Assembly: GCA_025403435.1 (NCBI GenBank)
Contig: CM046344.1
Span: forward strand, 20,069,652 to 20,133,651
Source: Artocarpus heterophyllus
Taxonomy: Eukaryota > Streptophyta > Magnoliopsida > Rosales > Moraceae
DNA: 64,000 nt
Reading direction: 5' to 3'
Position 1 is the first letter of the stretch. Every line of letters begins with the position of its first letter. Positions 10,566 to 22,860 of the stretch are shown in pieces. A model generated the notes under the pieces. It did not search any database, was not told the DNA's origin, and was given only the letters and a program-made list of their open reading frames with translations. A program made the translations under genes and the position numbers.

Positions 10566-12547
10566 TGTTGGAAAAGAAGTATGCAGCAGAATTTTAAAAA
10601 TTTTAAAATCTGAGTATTTTTCAAAACACAAATTTTACATCCTATATACATAAATTAATTACAAATCTTACTAACCTTTTGTATACTGAGGTAGCCCCAA
10701 ATCCGTGTAGAGAAAAATGTTCCAAAAGAGCCTAAACCAATTAGTTATCTTTGCTATTCTCTATCCAAGATTAGAGTGTGGGTGGTCACATATCGTATAG
10801 CCCTTTCTTCGATGACTCTTCTTCCAACCAATTAAGAAGACCTAGAGCTAAGGCTCTTGATTGTGAAAAATAGCTCTCAGAGAGTTTCAGAGTTTCTCAG
10901 GTATGTTTGGTTGAATATTCAAATCAAGGTTCGAATCATTTTGCTACAGTATTTTCTCTCACAAAAATTTAAATCTTCATTGAAATACTCTACTAAATAC
11001 TCGAACCAAACAGGCCCTCACATTAGAGTACTTACTCTATACTTCTCAACTGATCTAAATAACTGAGAAAACTCATCCCTTATTTATAGAAGTCGGACCT
11101 GGCGTTAATCATTATCAAATAAGGCCTTAAAATTTGAATCTATATCAACTCCTGATGAAAATCGCATGTAAAATGCGTAATCAGATTATCGTTAAATCGG
11201 CAATCTGAACTTATCCATTAGCCTGCCGAACTTACTTCATCGCAGGCCGAACTAGTAGATCAACCTACTGAACTTAAGATAATATGATCCTTGAGAATTT
11301 TTTATTTTCCACCCAATATTCTTTAGATAGAGCCTCAATTTTTCAAATAACCCAATAGAGAAGTTATCTGATCAAAACAATCATATATGGATAATCTCAT
11401 AGAAAATAAAATATTATCCTAATAATTCAACATGTTTATATTGAATTAATTTATAAAATTAATTCAACCGATAAACAGACATAAATTATCTGATCATATG
11501 GAATTTCAGCTAATCTAATAATTTAACATAAGTCACCAATATGTAGAAAAAGTGCATTGTATCATTATAGAATTTATTATGAGCTAGCAAAGGGGACCTA
11601 ATAGACCTATATAGTTTAAGCTCCTATAATTATAAAATACAATATCTCATATTCAAATTTTGTAATTATCAACTCTAATGCTACTCCACTAAAAGCTTAG
11701 AGCTGCACTCTTGAACTATATAAAATTACGAAGCTTCAAGTAAGCAAAGCATCCATGACATATCATAATGTGTCATATCCCTATAGGAAAACTTACTAAA
11801 CAAAGACTGTATACCATTCGGTTACACCTATGCATCCAAATAGTTGAGTGCTTCAATCTTTGAATTATAGGATAAAATATATAAGAGAATATCATTAACT
11901 CTACAAAAAGAGCTTTGGATTCTATATCTATGAATAACAGGTCTATGCATTCAAAATTCATGTCTCTAACATACCAGTATGTGTACCATCATAAAGTCAG
12001 GATGTCACCCTTTGGTACATCGAAAGACATAAGTCAAGAGTACGGGCCCATTAGTCATTTCAGGATTAAGACACAACACATATGATAGTCTAAAGTGAAT
12101 TGATTTGCACAAAGGGAGTTATTAATCTAAATCAATTTACTTTATATCCCAATCCAATAGATCGTTACCTATAATAATGTACCAATGTTTCTACTCGTGA
12201 AGTCCCACTCCAATGATCAAGACAAGCCATCTCCTATTAGGGATGTAGACAATATAATAATCTTAGCGTGAATAAAATGCCCAACTTTTTGCCCTTGATT
12301 GTAGAACTTATGATTTAGACCATCATCTTTAAGATTCATGTCTTTCGCATAATTTATTTATCATATGCACGATTCTTAAAGGTTTAGACCGATAGTCTCA
12401 GACTTTTGTTTGCTTATTATACATTCAATAGATACAAACGTAAAAAGGACAATATTTGGTATATAAACAATAAATAAATCTTTATTGATAAAATGCCTCT
12501 AAAAACATATTATAACATTTTACTCCTTAACGGCACCATGTCTAACA
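10566..12547 (-). repeat. Copia 3' LTR (copy C)
   Basis: A 1982-bp LTR starting TGTTGGAAAAG and ending CATGTCTAACA. It pairs with the split LTR at 18366-25575, whose length without its insertion is about 1.95 kb. On the minus strand it has a TATA box CTATAAATA at 11089-11081. In the partner LTR the same spot reads TGTAAATAG, so only this copy keeps the TATA. A stretch rich in TGCCGA/GGCCGA lies at 11215-11275. A 118-bp MITE sits inside at 10900-11017 and is absent from the partner. Confidence 0.9.
10900..11017. mobile_element. MITE copy 1 (118 bp) in LTR C
   Basis: It has terminal inverted repeats: left GGTATGTTTGGTTGAATATT, right end complementing GGGCCTGTTTGGTTCGAGTA. The flanks are a short duplication TCA (or CTCA). 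The partner LTR has the uninterrupted site AGTTTCTCACACTAG at about 18691, so this is a true insertion younger than the Copia element. The interior (TTTTGCTACAGTATTTTCTC, CACAAAAATTTAAATCTTCA) is shared almost base for base with 23051-23170. The 3-bp duplication and the GGGCCTGTTTGG-type end could fit PIF/Harbinger (Tourist), but the superfamily is not certain. Confidence 0.85.
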
Positions 12548-12561
12548 ATCTCTCACTTGCT

Positions 12562-13080
12562 TTAAGTAAGTAAATATGACATGTCTCGCGTCCCCATAGC
12601 CCCTACATGCCTCTTGAAAACCCTTGCAGTTAGTGTCTTCGTGAATAGATTAGCTAAATTATCCTCATATGCGATTTTGCATACAGCAACATGCCTACTC
12701 TCAACAAAGTCCTTTATCACATGATACGCCCAATAAATATGCTTACTCTTCTTATGAAATCTTCGTTCCTTAGCATTAGCTATCACTATAGTGTTATCAT
12801 AATACAACAATACCTCCTTATCCATACTAGAAACTACCTCAAGATCCTCAAAGAACTTGCGAAGCCACTCTACTTCTTTTGAAGTATCACTAGCTGCCAC
12901 ATACTTGCCCTCCATCGTTGAATCCGAAGTGCAATCTTGCTTAATATTTCTCCAAACAATGGCACTGTTGCCTAGAGTAAACACAAAACTAGAAGTTGAT
13001 CTTCTAGAATCCAGACAAGATTGAAAATCTGAATTAGTATATCCTCGAGGTGTTAGATCCTCACCCGAATACATAAGCAT
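12562..13080 (-). pseudogene. Copia RNase H remnant
   Basis: A 172-codon open stretch with GYTNSDFQSCLDSRRSTSSF, FTLGNSAIVWRNIKQDC, STMEGKYVAASDTSKEVEWL and the C-terminal part with HKKSKHIYWAYHVIKD. This is the Copia RNase H domain (SDADW..GCxDDRRSTSGY type). In the second motif the usual acidic AEAEYVA-like residues read as EGKYVA. The upstream linker KHIFKYLRRT is readable at 13080-13140. It lies just before the purine-rich tract and 3' LTR, as expected for the end of the polyprotein. It is cut off from RT by stops. Confidence 0.9.
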
Positions 13081-13129
13081 CTACTCTCGAGTCCTTCTCA
13101 AGTACTTAAAAATATGCTTGACGGCAACC

Positions 13130-14240
13130 TAGTGGATTGCTCCTAGATCCAACTATAATCGACTTACTATCCCGATTGCATAATAAATGCTCGGTCATGT
13201 GCAAAGCATGGCATACATAAGACTACCTATTGCCGAAGCATAAGGTACCTTCTTTATGTATTCTCTTTCTTCATCAGACTTTGGTGAGTCTTTCTTAGAA
13301 AGAGTAATTCTAGACCTAGATAGTTGCCCACCTTTCTTGGAATTCTACATTGTAAACTTCTTGAGAATTTTATATATGTATGCCACTTAGGATAAAGCCA
13401 TCATTTTGTTCTTCCTATCTCAAAAGATCTGAATATCGAGAACATAATTAGCTTTATCTAAGTCTTTCATGTGAAGCTTGTTGGTCAACCATAATTTGAC
13501 GGATGACAACGCCCTAATGCCATTGCTAACTAGTAAAATGTCACCTACATATAGTAGTAGAAAAACCACCTTTCCATCCTTAATGTGTTTGTAAATAGAT
13601 GGTTCATCTACGTTTTGTTTAAACCTATAAGTCTTGATCACCTGATCAAATCTTATGTTCCAAGAACGAGAAGCTTGCTTAAGTCCATAAATTGACTTTA
13701 GTAGCTTACAAACCTTACCCTCTTGACCCTTAGCCTTGAACCTGTCTGGTTGTACCATATACATGGACTCATCTAGATAGCCCTTCAAAAAGGCTGTCTT
13801 AACATCTATCTGTCAAATCTCATAGTCGAGGGCGGTAGCTATGGATAAGAGAATATGGATGGACTTAAGCATGGCTATAGGAGAAAAGTTTTCCTTATTA
13901 TTGATTCCTTCCTTATACGTGTATCATTTAGCTACTAGTCTAGCCTTATAGGTTTTGACTTTCCTATCTGCTTCTCTTTTTCTCTTACAGGTCCACTTAC
14001 ATCCTATGGGTTTTACCCCTTTGGGAAGATCCATAAGATCCCAGATCTGATTAGTCTCCATAGACTTCATCTCAATGTTCATGGCATCTATCTAGAGCTT
14101 TGAATTAGCATCCTCCATAGCCTCTTCATAAGTGTAAGGATCCCTATCATGTTCAACTATGTAGGCTTCACCATTGAACATATACCTCTCGGGTTGACAC
14201 CCGATCCTCCCACTACGCCGAAGCCCCTTAGGTTATTGTT
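13130..14240 (-). pseudogene. Copia reverse transcriptase remnant
   Basis: The open segment 13788-13420 encodes MKGYLDESMYMVQPDRF, CKLLKSIYGLKQASRSWN and FLLLYVGDILLVSN. The Copia RT catalytic motif is normally YVDD, but here it reads YVGD, so one catalytic aspartate is lost. Upstream (13800-14240) the fingers region is readable only in pieces (for example the WK/KCK and ALDIKTAFL-type regions) and is interrupted by stops. Together with the other broken domains this marks the element as inactive. Confidence 0.85.
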
Positions 14241-14349
14241 TAGTTGGTTTTTCTACATTAATTGAATTAGTTTCTACTGGAACCCTAGTAGTGATCGAAT
14301 TACTCGCTAACTCCTCGAGTACCACTTTACTTAGAGGCTTAAAGTCGTT

Positions 14350-15400
14350 CTTGTAACTTTCCTTAAGGAATGTTGCATTAATTGAAGTCACGACTTTATT
14401 TTCCTTTGGATTATAGAATAACCCCCTTTAGTCCCTTTTGGATATCCTATAAACACACAAACTTCTGAACGTGCTTCTAACTTATTTGTTTTCTTATACA
14501 GGACATGAGCCGGACATCCCCATATGCAAATATGGTTTAAGGATATATGCTTTCCCGTCCACAACTTGTGAAGAGTTTTAGTAACCGATTTTGAAGGTAC
14601 ATTGTTCAAAAGATACATGCATTTTGTAATACATATCCCCAAAGGGATAAAGGTAATGTCAAATAACTCATCATAGACCTAGCTATGTCCAATAAAGTCT
14701 TATTCCTTCTCTCAACTACGCCATTCTGGTACGGAGTGCCTGGTGTAGTCAAATGGTATAAAATCTTATTATCTAATAAGTGTCCTAAGATCTCATCAGA
14801 GAGGTATTCACCACCTCGATCGCATCGATGTGCCTTTATAGGTTTACTTAATTGCTTTTTCACTTCAACCCGAAACTCAAATGGGATAAAATGGGAGAGG
14901 TTTACTTAAGTGCCTAGTATAGTCAAATAGGATAAAATCTCATTCACTAATAAGAGTCCTAAGATCTCATCGGAGAGGTATTTACCACCTCAATCGCATC
15001 AAAATGCCTTTATAAGTTTACGTAATAGCTTTTCTGCTTGAGCCCAAAACTCCCTAAACTTATTAAAAGTTTCACTTTTATGATGCATTAGGTAGACATA
15101 CCTATACCTTGAGTAATCATCAATAAAAATGATGTAGTACTCATACCCTCCTCATGCCTAGGAGTTCGTGGGACCACAAACATCACTATGCATAAGTTTT
15201 AGAACCCCTTCGGCCCTATTGCCCTTAGACCTAAATGGTCTTTTGGTCATATGGTCTTTTGGTCATTTTGCCCTCCAAAGAAGATTCATATTGTGGTATA
15301 AATTTCACCCTTAATTGACTTAAAGGTTTATCCCTTATCAATCTTTGAATCCTATTTAGGCTAATATAACCTAATCGCAAATGCCAAAGATAAGTCTTAT
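14350..15400 (-). pseudogene. Copia integrase remnant with internal direct repeat
   Basis: 14863-14606 encodes CDRGGEYLSDEI and TPGTPYQNGVVERRNKTLLD, the integrase core with D and E of the DDE triad. 14642-14388 encodes TLHKLWTGKHISLNHICIWG and the GKLEARSEVCVFIGYPKGTKGG-like tail that follows. The core is partly duplicated: 14735-14908 is repeated with about 15% difference at 14909-15080, so integrase sequence appears twice in tandem. The coding frame is broken at the duplication. Confidence 0.85.
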
Positions 15401-15414
15401 TAGAGTGAGAAGTT

Positions 15415-15800
15415 TTAAGTCATAAGTCTTTGAGAGTTATTATCATTAACCTCAGTGTTAAGTAGTATGTCTATCTTAGGTTTAATAAAATATAGATTAT
15501 TTTGCATCCATCTATCACAGATATAGGATTTGTTTTTACGAATCACCACTTTATTACTAAAAGAAACTGAATAAGAATCTTTAAATAAACAAGCTACAGA
15601 TATTAAATTCCTTTTAAGTCTAGGAACATAAAAACAATCTCCCAAAACCAAAATCCTATAATTATCAAAGTAAAGATGAATGTCTCCTACTACTTCAGCC
15701 AACACTAAGGATCCATCGCCTATCCAAAGCATGAAGTCCTCATGAAGTAGACTTCTCATTTCTTTGAACCCTTGTAGAGAAACACAAATATGATTAGTTG
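15415..15800 (-). pseudogene. Copia protease remnant
   Basis: The 114-codon stretch encodes WIGDGSLVLAEVVGDIHLYF, GDCFYVPRLKRNLISVACL and FIKPKIDILLNTEVN. These match the C-terminal half of the Copia protease and the pre-integrase linker (VPxLxxNLISVxxL). The upstream active-site region is at about 15800-15830 and reads DTWVIDF followed by a stop, where DSGAS-type residues would follow. Inactive. Confidence 0.85.
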
Positions 15801-15801
15801 A

Positions 15802-16780
15802 TCAAAAATCTATGACCCAAGTGTCACTTGCTTCCTCAACTAAAGAAGTTCTAATAACCAAAAGATCACACCTATCTTCTTCAGAAAGGAAGTCCTTACA
15901 ATTCTTCTCTATGTGCCCAAACTTCCCACAGCAAAAGCACTTTAGCTTCTTTGAGTTCTTCTTTTTCTTCTTCTTATTCTTTCCATTTGCAAGCATAGAA
16001 AACTTCCCATTCTTAGCCCTTTGTTTCCTTCCATTCCCTAAATTAGGATTGGAACCGGATGCAACTGCCTAGTTGGCCACGTCATCCGTAGAAGTTTCCC
16101 TGATTAGATTTTCAAACTCTTGTAACTACTTCATCAACTCTGTTAAGGTCACATCCTGTCTATTGTTCAAATTGTATGAAGCTCTAAACAGGATGAACTC
16201 CTTTGACAGAGTCTCAAAACCATAGTCATCTATTGCTCGACATCAATTTTAACTCCATTGGATTGAGCCTCGGTGAGGTAACCCATGATCAGCATCATAT
16301 GCTCCTTCATAGGAGTCCCCAATTTTTTTTTATAGCTTAAAAGTTTTTCAAAGAGCCCTTTGCCGTTTTGTTAGGGCTTGGCTTTCAAAAATGTCCTCAA
16401 GATTATCCAAGATCTACTTTGCAGTCTCGTAATCTTTATGTTGAGCCTACAGTATGTTATTCATGCTAGCTATAACACAACAGTGAGCCTGATGATTAGC
16501 ATCTTTTCAGTGATCATACGCTTAGATTTGCTCATTAGCGGATTCCCCGGTAGGTTCGAGAGGACACGGTGTTGTGAGCATAAATTTAGTTTCTCAAAGA
16601 ATATGATGATATTCAGGTTCCTTTTCCAATCATTGTAATTCTCACTAGTTAATTGGTTCTTATCAAGTATCGAAGATAAAAGCGTTTTTAGACATTTTAA
16701 TCTACAATAAAGATTCATATACCAAATATAAGTAAACATTCTACAATAAAGATTCATATACCAAATATAAGTAAACATTC
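15802..16780 (-). pseudogene. Copia gag remnant with zinc knuckle
   Basis: 15996-15802 encodes a lysine-rich stretch followed by the zinc knuckle CFCCGKFGHIEKNC (CX2CX4HX4C), then the protease start DTWVIDF. 16778-16470 encodes the gag N-terminus with LTSENYNDWKRNLNIIIFFE, typical of Copia gag (L.G.NY..W...). The presumed N-terminal peptide is duplicated in frame by a 39-bp tandem repeat (16702-16740 and 16741-16779). The middle of gag is broken by stops. Confidence 0.85.
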
Positions 16781-18351
16781 CATATCAATTTAGTAAGGTA
16801 ACACAATCAAGTAAACATGCAATTGTGTTTACGTGTCAAAACCTTAAAAAAATTACAACCTTACAATGATAATTCCAAACTCAGAATTCAACAAGCCACC
16901 TAGAGGAAACTTTCCAAATTCAATTAGGAACACAGATCCCCTCCAATCAATATATACCATCGAGGACCCGTTTGATCCAACATATATTAATAATCATTTT
17001 CTTTGCCCATTAATTTTATTAATAGAGCTCTTAGGGGAGGTTAATAATAAAATTAATTTTGAATATATAACCATCATTTCAATTATTTTGCATATGATTT
17101 ATAATCGCCTCCTAGGGTTATAGATCCATAAATCATGCTAAAATAAATTATCCCTTCAGAGATCCAACCTGGTAAATGATGAAATCCCTTCCTAGGAGTC
17201 GAAACCACCGTGTGCTACCTAAGGACCAACGATGGATGCCGTAAGTCCTCTCTTCAAAAACCTTCTCCTACTCAATATTTCGAAAACTAAGGTTTTATGT
17301 TAATATGCATGAAGAATTTTTAATGAGCGGCACTCCCTATTCTATGTGGCATGTTATCAACATACATGGCAAAACATATTATAAGGTAGACGGGCAAAGT
17401 AACATGCAAAGCCACGAGCAAAATAATAATAAATAGCCGTAATGTCATGGTTCCATCCTACAGAAGAGAAAATAAAGATTACAAAAGATCAATCGAAATA
17501 TATTATCGATTCTTCATCATTGTATCTTCAAGTTGTATCCTTTTTCATATGGTATCCATTTTCAAGTCTTCAATCCCTCATAGATTAAATGCTTTATTTT
17601 TTTGGTCATCATAAAATTTCATGTTTCTCAGAATTGTCTCAAAAATAAAATCAAAACTACACCAAAAATGCACTTTATTTGGAAACTTATAGCTCTCTAC
17701 TGGCCTACCGATCTGTGTAATCGGCCTGCCGGTCATGACCCATCGGTCTAGCAAACTTGAGCGTTCAGCCTGCCACCAAAGCTGATAGAATTTTGCCCCA
17801 TGGACAGCCTACCAAATTGCAACCATCGACTTGCTAAACCTAAGGTTTTGACATGCCAACTAAGCTGAACTCATGTTTTCCAAAAAACAATTTTTCAGCA
17901 TTTTTTCATTTTATTTTAAAAAATTTAAAAACATTAAAATTTTAGAAACTCAGGAAAAACCAATGGAACTACGATCATCTATCTTCTAGATCCGTCTTCA
18001 CTTAAAATGATTATTTAATTACAAACTTTTTACAAATTTAAATTTAAAATAATAATTCTTAGATAATGATGATAGACCTTCATCTATTCCTTAAAAAACC
18101 TATATACACATTCTAACCTCTAAGGAACCATACTAGCACAAATTAATTAATTAAAATATAATTAAATAATAATTTAATCAACCATAATTAATTAATGAAT
18201 ATTCACCATATAATCTCATAACAACATTTAAATATATAGAAACCCTAGAGTGCCAACTCTCTAAAAATTAATTTTAAGCATAGAGAGAATAAGATCACAT
18301 GATCTATATATATAGCATGATCACAAACTCGTAAATTTACATAAAAACCTT
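16781..18351 (-). other. Copia untranslated leader
   Basis: Noncoding DNA between gag and the primer-binding site. It holds a CGGCC/TGCCGG-rich stretch at about 17700-17870, and AATTAATTAATTAA near 18140. The part 17585-18265 is duplicated at 2916-3625. An 85-aa plus-strand ORF (16866-17123) has no recognisable domain. Confidence 0.7.
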
Positions 18352-18363
18352 GCTTTGATACTA
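18352..18363 (-). other. Copia primer-binding site (tRNA-iMet type)
   Basis: On the minus strand it reads TAGTATCAAAGC, 10 of 12 identical to TGGTATCAGAGC, the complement of the initiator tRNA-Met 3' end used by most plant Copia elements. It follows the LTR end (…CTAACA) after two bases. Both mismatches are G-to-A, consistent with decay. Confidence 0.8.
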
Positions 18364-21300
18364 ATTGTTAGAAAAGAAGTATGCATTAGAATTTTAAAAA
18401 TTTTAAAATCTGAGTATTTTTCAAAATACAAGTTTGACATACTATATACATAAATTAATTATAGATCTTACTAACCTTTTATATACTGAGGTAGTCTCGA
18501 ATCCATGTAAAGAAGAATGTTCCAAAAGAGCCTCAACCAATTGGTCTTTTTTGCTATTCTCTATCTACGATCGGAGTATGGGTGGTCACACGTCAAACAG
18601 CTCTTCCTCCGGTGACTCTCTTTCTAACCAATTGAGAAGACCTAGAGCTAAGGTTCTTGATTGTGAACAATAGCTCTCAGAGAGTTTTACAGTTTCTCAC
18701 ACTAGAGTATTCACTCTATACTTCACAATTGATCTGAATAATTGAGAAAACTCACCCCCTATTTACAGAAGTTGGACTTGGGGTTAATCATTATCAGATA
18801 AGGCCTTAAAATTTGAATCTGGATTAACTTCTGATGAAAATCATGTCTAAAACGTGTAATCAGATTATTGTTAGATCGATAGTCCAAACTTACCAATCGA
18901 CCTACCGAACTTACTTCATCGACAGGCCGAACTAGCAAATCGACTTGCCAAACTTACGATAATATGATCTGTAAGAATCTTTTATTTTCCACATGAGATT
19001 CTTTTGATAGAGCCTCAATTTTAATTCAAATAACCCAATAGAGAAGTTATCTGATCAAAGTAATCATATCTAGATAATCCCATAGAAAATAAAATATTAT
19101 GCTAATAATTTAACATGTTTATCTTGAATTAATTTTGTAAAATTAATTCAACCAATAAACATATATAAATTATCTGATCCTATCGAATTTAAGCAAATCT
19201 AATAATTTAACATAAGTCACCAATATGTAGAAAAAAGCATGTCGTATTGTTATAGAATTTATTATGAGCTAACAAAGGGGACCTAATAGACCCATATAGT
19301 TCAAGCTCTTATAATTATAAAATACAATATCCTAGATACATATTTTATAATTATCAACTCTAATGCTACTCCACTAAAAGCTTAGAACTGCACTCGTAAA
19401 CTATATAAAATTACGAAACTTCAAGTAAGCTAAGCGTCCATGACATATCAAAATGTGTCATTTCCTCATAAGATATTCATGATCGGCTTAAAGATAAATT
19501 TTGTTTTACCTTCTCGATTATTTTAATCTTACATTCTGTTATCTCAACATTGGAAAACTTACTATCCAAAGATGGTATACCATTTGGTTACATCTATACA
19601 TCCAAATAGTTGAGCGCTCTAGTCTTCCAATTACAGGATAACGCATATAAGAAAATATTATTAACTCTACAAAAAGAACTATGGATTTCATATCTATGAA
19701 TAATAGGCCTACACTGTAACACCTGAGAATTTCTAATGCATTAAAAATACATTAAGTTAAGGATTATATTAAGACAAAAAGTACAATTTAAGGAAAATAT
19801 TGTATAATAACACAGAAAATTATACGGTATTAGAAAATATAGTGTAAGAAAGTACACTAATAAAGTTATTACATTGCAAGAGTAAAGCAGTATAAGAATT
19901 GGATTGTGTGGACCACACTTTTTTTATAAAAGTGCAAAAAGAAAAAAAAATCAGACAAGAAATCAGCTCTCTCTCTACTTTCTCTCTCTAGATTTTCTCT
20001 CTCTCTCCTCAAATCTAGTTCAAGATTCCAGTGTTTGTTTTTGACACCTCCCACACCATTGGAAAGCTCTCGTTGAGCTGAGTCCAACGAGGTATCGTGC
20101 CGCCCAAAATGCCGCTGGAGGAGGCCACACGTGCCGCCCAAAGTGGCGGAGAAACCCATTTTTCCTAACATGATTTCTCTGTCGTCCGACCACCAATCGA
20201 TGTGATCTTGGTGTCTATGGACTCAGCGTGAGGAGAAGAGCAAGATGGTCCACTTTCCCAACTTGATTTTGGCTAGAAAAGCCTCGACAAAGTAGCCCCG
20301 TCGTCGTCGTGGAGCCACCATAGGACCCGCCGTCTCTGTCGGCGGTGTGGCACACCGTTGGTGCCAAAAGGACCAGAGGGAGATGACAAGCAAGACCCCT
20401 CGCTCAATTGCATCGTTCCATCACCCCTTGTCGGAATTCCATGAACGCCATTGTGAGCCACCGTGGGATTGTTGAACCCGCTCATTTAGCCGTCGTTTCA
20501 TGAAATTGGCTAGACCATCGTGTTTAGAGGAGTGCGAGGAGCTTTTCCCCCTCTCAATTTCACGGTTGCACCACCGATTGCCGAAGATCCATCTCTGTCG
20601 TCATGCACCACCATGGTGGAGGTGGAGCCACCGTTCCACGCGGTGTTGAGCTACCCCACCATAGGAGAAATGCTCAGAGGATGTCGGGGAGCAAAACCCC
20701 CAGCTTGATTACACGGTAGCTTCGCTGGTGATAGGAGATCCGAGCCACCGGTTTTGGCCGAGAATCCCTTCTTCGATTTGAGCATATGGAGGCTGAGGCC
20801 CCAACGGAACCAATTGGCGGCGGTCAACGTTGGTCAACGGCCAATTTGGGATTTTATGATCCGGACCTCCAATCAAAGATCCAAGACCGCCTCCTGACTC
20901 GTTTCAACTCTCTGAACGCAATGGTGACCTCTGTTTGAGCTAATTTCACTCTGATGAAAATCGTTTGGTACTAATTGCACGTAGATCGAGGCAATTCAAA
21001 CAACAGTAACGGAGTCCAGAATGACATTTTCAAGAATGTATGATCTCCAGGAAGCATTCCTAGCTATTCATGGTTGCTCGAAGAGCACTACAAAGGATGC
21101 TTCGCATATTGTACATGCAGCGAGATACAACTGGATCCACTTAGCTGGGAGTCCAAGTAAGTAGGAATCTCGCCTACAGTATGAACCATTTTAAAATAAA
21201 TTATTTTAGATGCTTTCATAAAAATTTATGAAATGCATGATCAGTGATTGTTACACTGCTTTATGTGAGAATGGGTTTTATAACGTTACAAGGTTGACGA

Positions 21301-21984
21301 AAAACCCGTTAAGGGTAAAATCATCATTATTAAGAAAACGGCTAGAACGGAGTCAAACACTCTGATTTAGCATAACGTTATTAGACAGAAAATGTTTCGT
21401 AATACGTTAAGTAATGAAATCGTCAGTAAGATAAGAGATTTAATAAGGGATGTTTAAGTAAACGAAAGGTAAACCGATGGTTTATAAGATTAAGTAAAGA
21501 CAACGGTAAACGAATGTATACTAGTCAAGTTAAAAGGAAAGAATGGTTAATGTTTACGTTTTATTATCAATCAAGTAGATTGATAAAAAGAAAGTTAATT
21601 AATGAGTCGGTTGTCATATGATCAGGGCACAAAAGCTCACTAATGGACAAAAAAGGAATAAGACAAGAATGGAATAGGGAACGTTAGAGCATAGTCCTGG
21701 TAAGTTTAGACTTCACCTACAGCATGAAGTAAATAGTTTTTAAATGCTTACATATGCAATTGTAAATGAGTTTGCGATGGCTATGCAAGTTATCTTTAAA
21801 GTATATTTGTATTTATTATGCAAAAAAGTTCTAAAGTACAAAATAAGGTTTGCAATGAATTTGCAACCGTTATGTTTAAAACCTATTTGCATATTGATAT
21901 GCATGAATGTTATGAACTATGATTGGTGTGTGTATTATAAATGTGCCATGACTTAAAGTATTATATGAATATAATATGAAATAG

Positions 21985-22240
21985 TTGCTATCCAAAGAAG
22001 AAAAATGTATAGCAACTTTACGATATGAAAGTATGAACGACAAGTGTATGTATGAAATGAACGACATGAGTATGAGTAATATGTGAAAGCATGAAATGTA
22101 AAAGTATGATATGAACGACATGAAATGTGAAAGTATGAAATGAATAACATGAGTATGAGTAAAATGTGAAAGCATGAAATGAGAAAGTATGATATGAATG
22201 ATATGTATATGTATGATATGTTTATGAATATGATAAGTAA
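21985..22240. repeat. Tandem repeat field, GTATGA/ATGAAATG motifs
   Basis: Irregular repeats of about 50 bp built from GTATGAAATGAACGACATGA and GAGTATGAGTAATATGTGAA. Present only within the 5.26-kb insertion. The open frames crossing it come from its low complexity. Confidence 0.7.
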
Positions 22241-22860
22241 GTACGATACTTGTACGAGCGAATGATATAGATATAAATGTTATGATTGATGCTTGTTAGT
22301 TAGAATATAACAAGATAGAGTATATAAGTGCAGTACCATGTAGTGCATAATGAACATGCACAATAAGGTCCATAAGAAACCCATTAAGGATATAATCTCC
22401 AATTTGCCTATAGGAAACTAGAAAAATTACTATAGGACATCCTAGGCTCGATTAGAAATCATGAGAACAATTTAGATAATTAAATAGAATTTAAAAAATT
22501 TCTCGTGACCAACAGAGAGGTCACAAGAGCAGAGCCAAGAGAGAGATATGAAAAGTTAAGCTCTATTATGACCTTTAGAAGTTTTTAGACAAGTACGTAA
22601 ACATGTTTTAGATAATCATTATCCCTAGTCTAGAACGACTAGATGATAAAAGACCTATAGACTGAACAATAAAAAGATGAACTTACTGGCTAGCCTTTAT
22701 GTACCAGATTATGATCTAGATGCGGATGTGCAACCTAGATACGAAATAGGATTAGTATAATTCCTGCATTTTGATAATGCATAATGTTTTATAATTTAAG
22801 TTATAAGTTTTATGAAGTATTTGTCATGTAATATATTGCATTTGTATGCAATATGATTTA

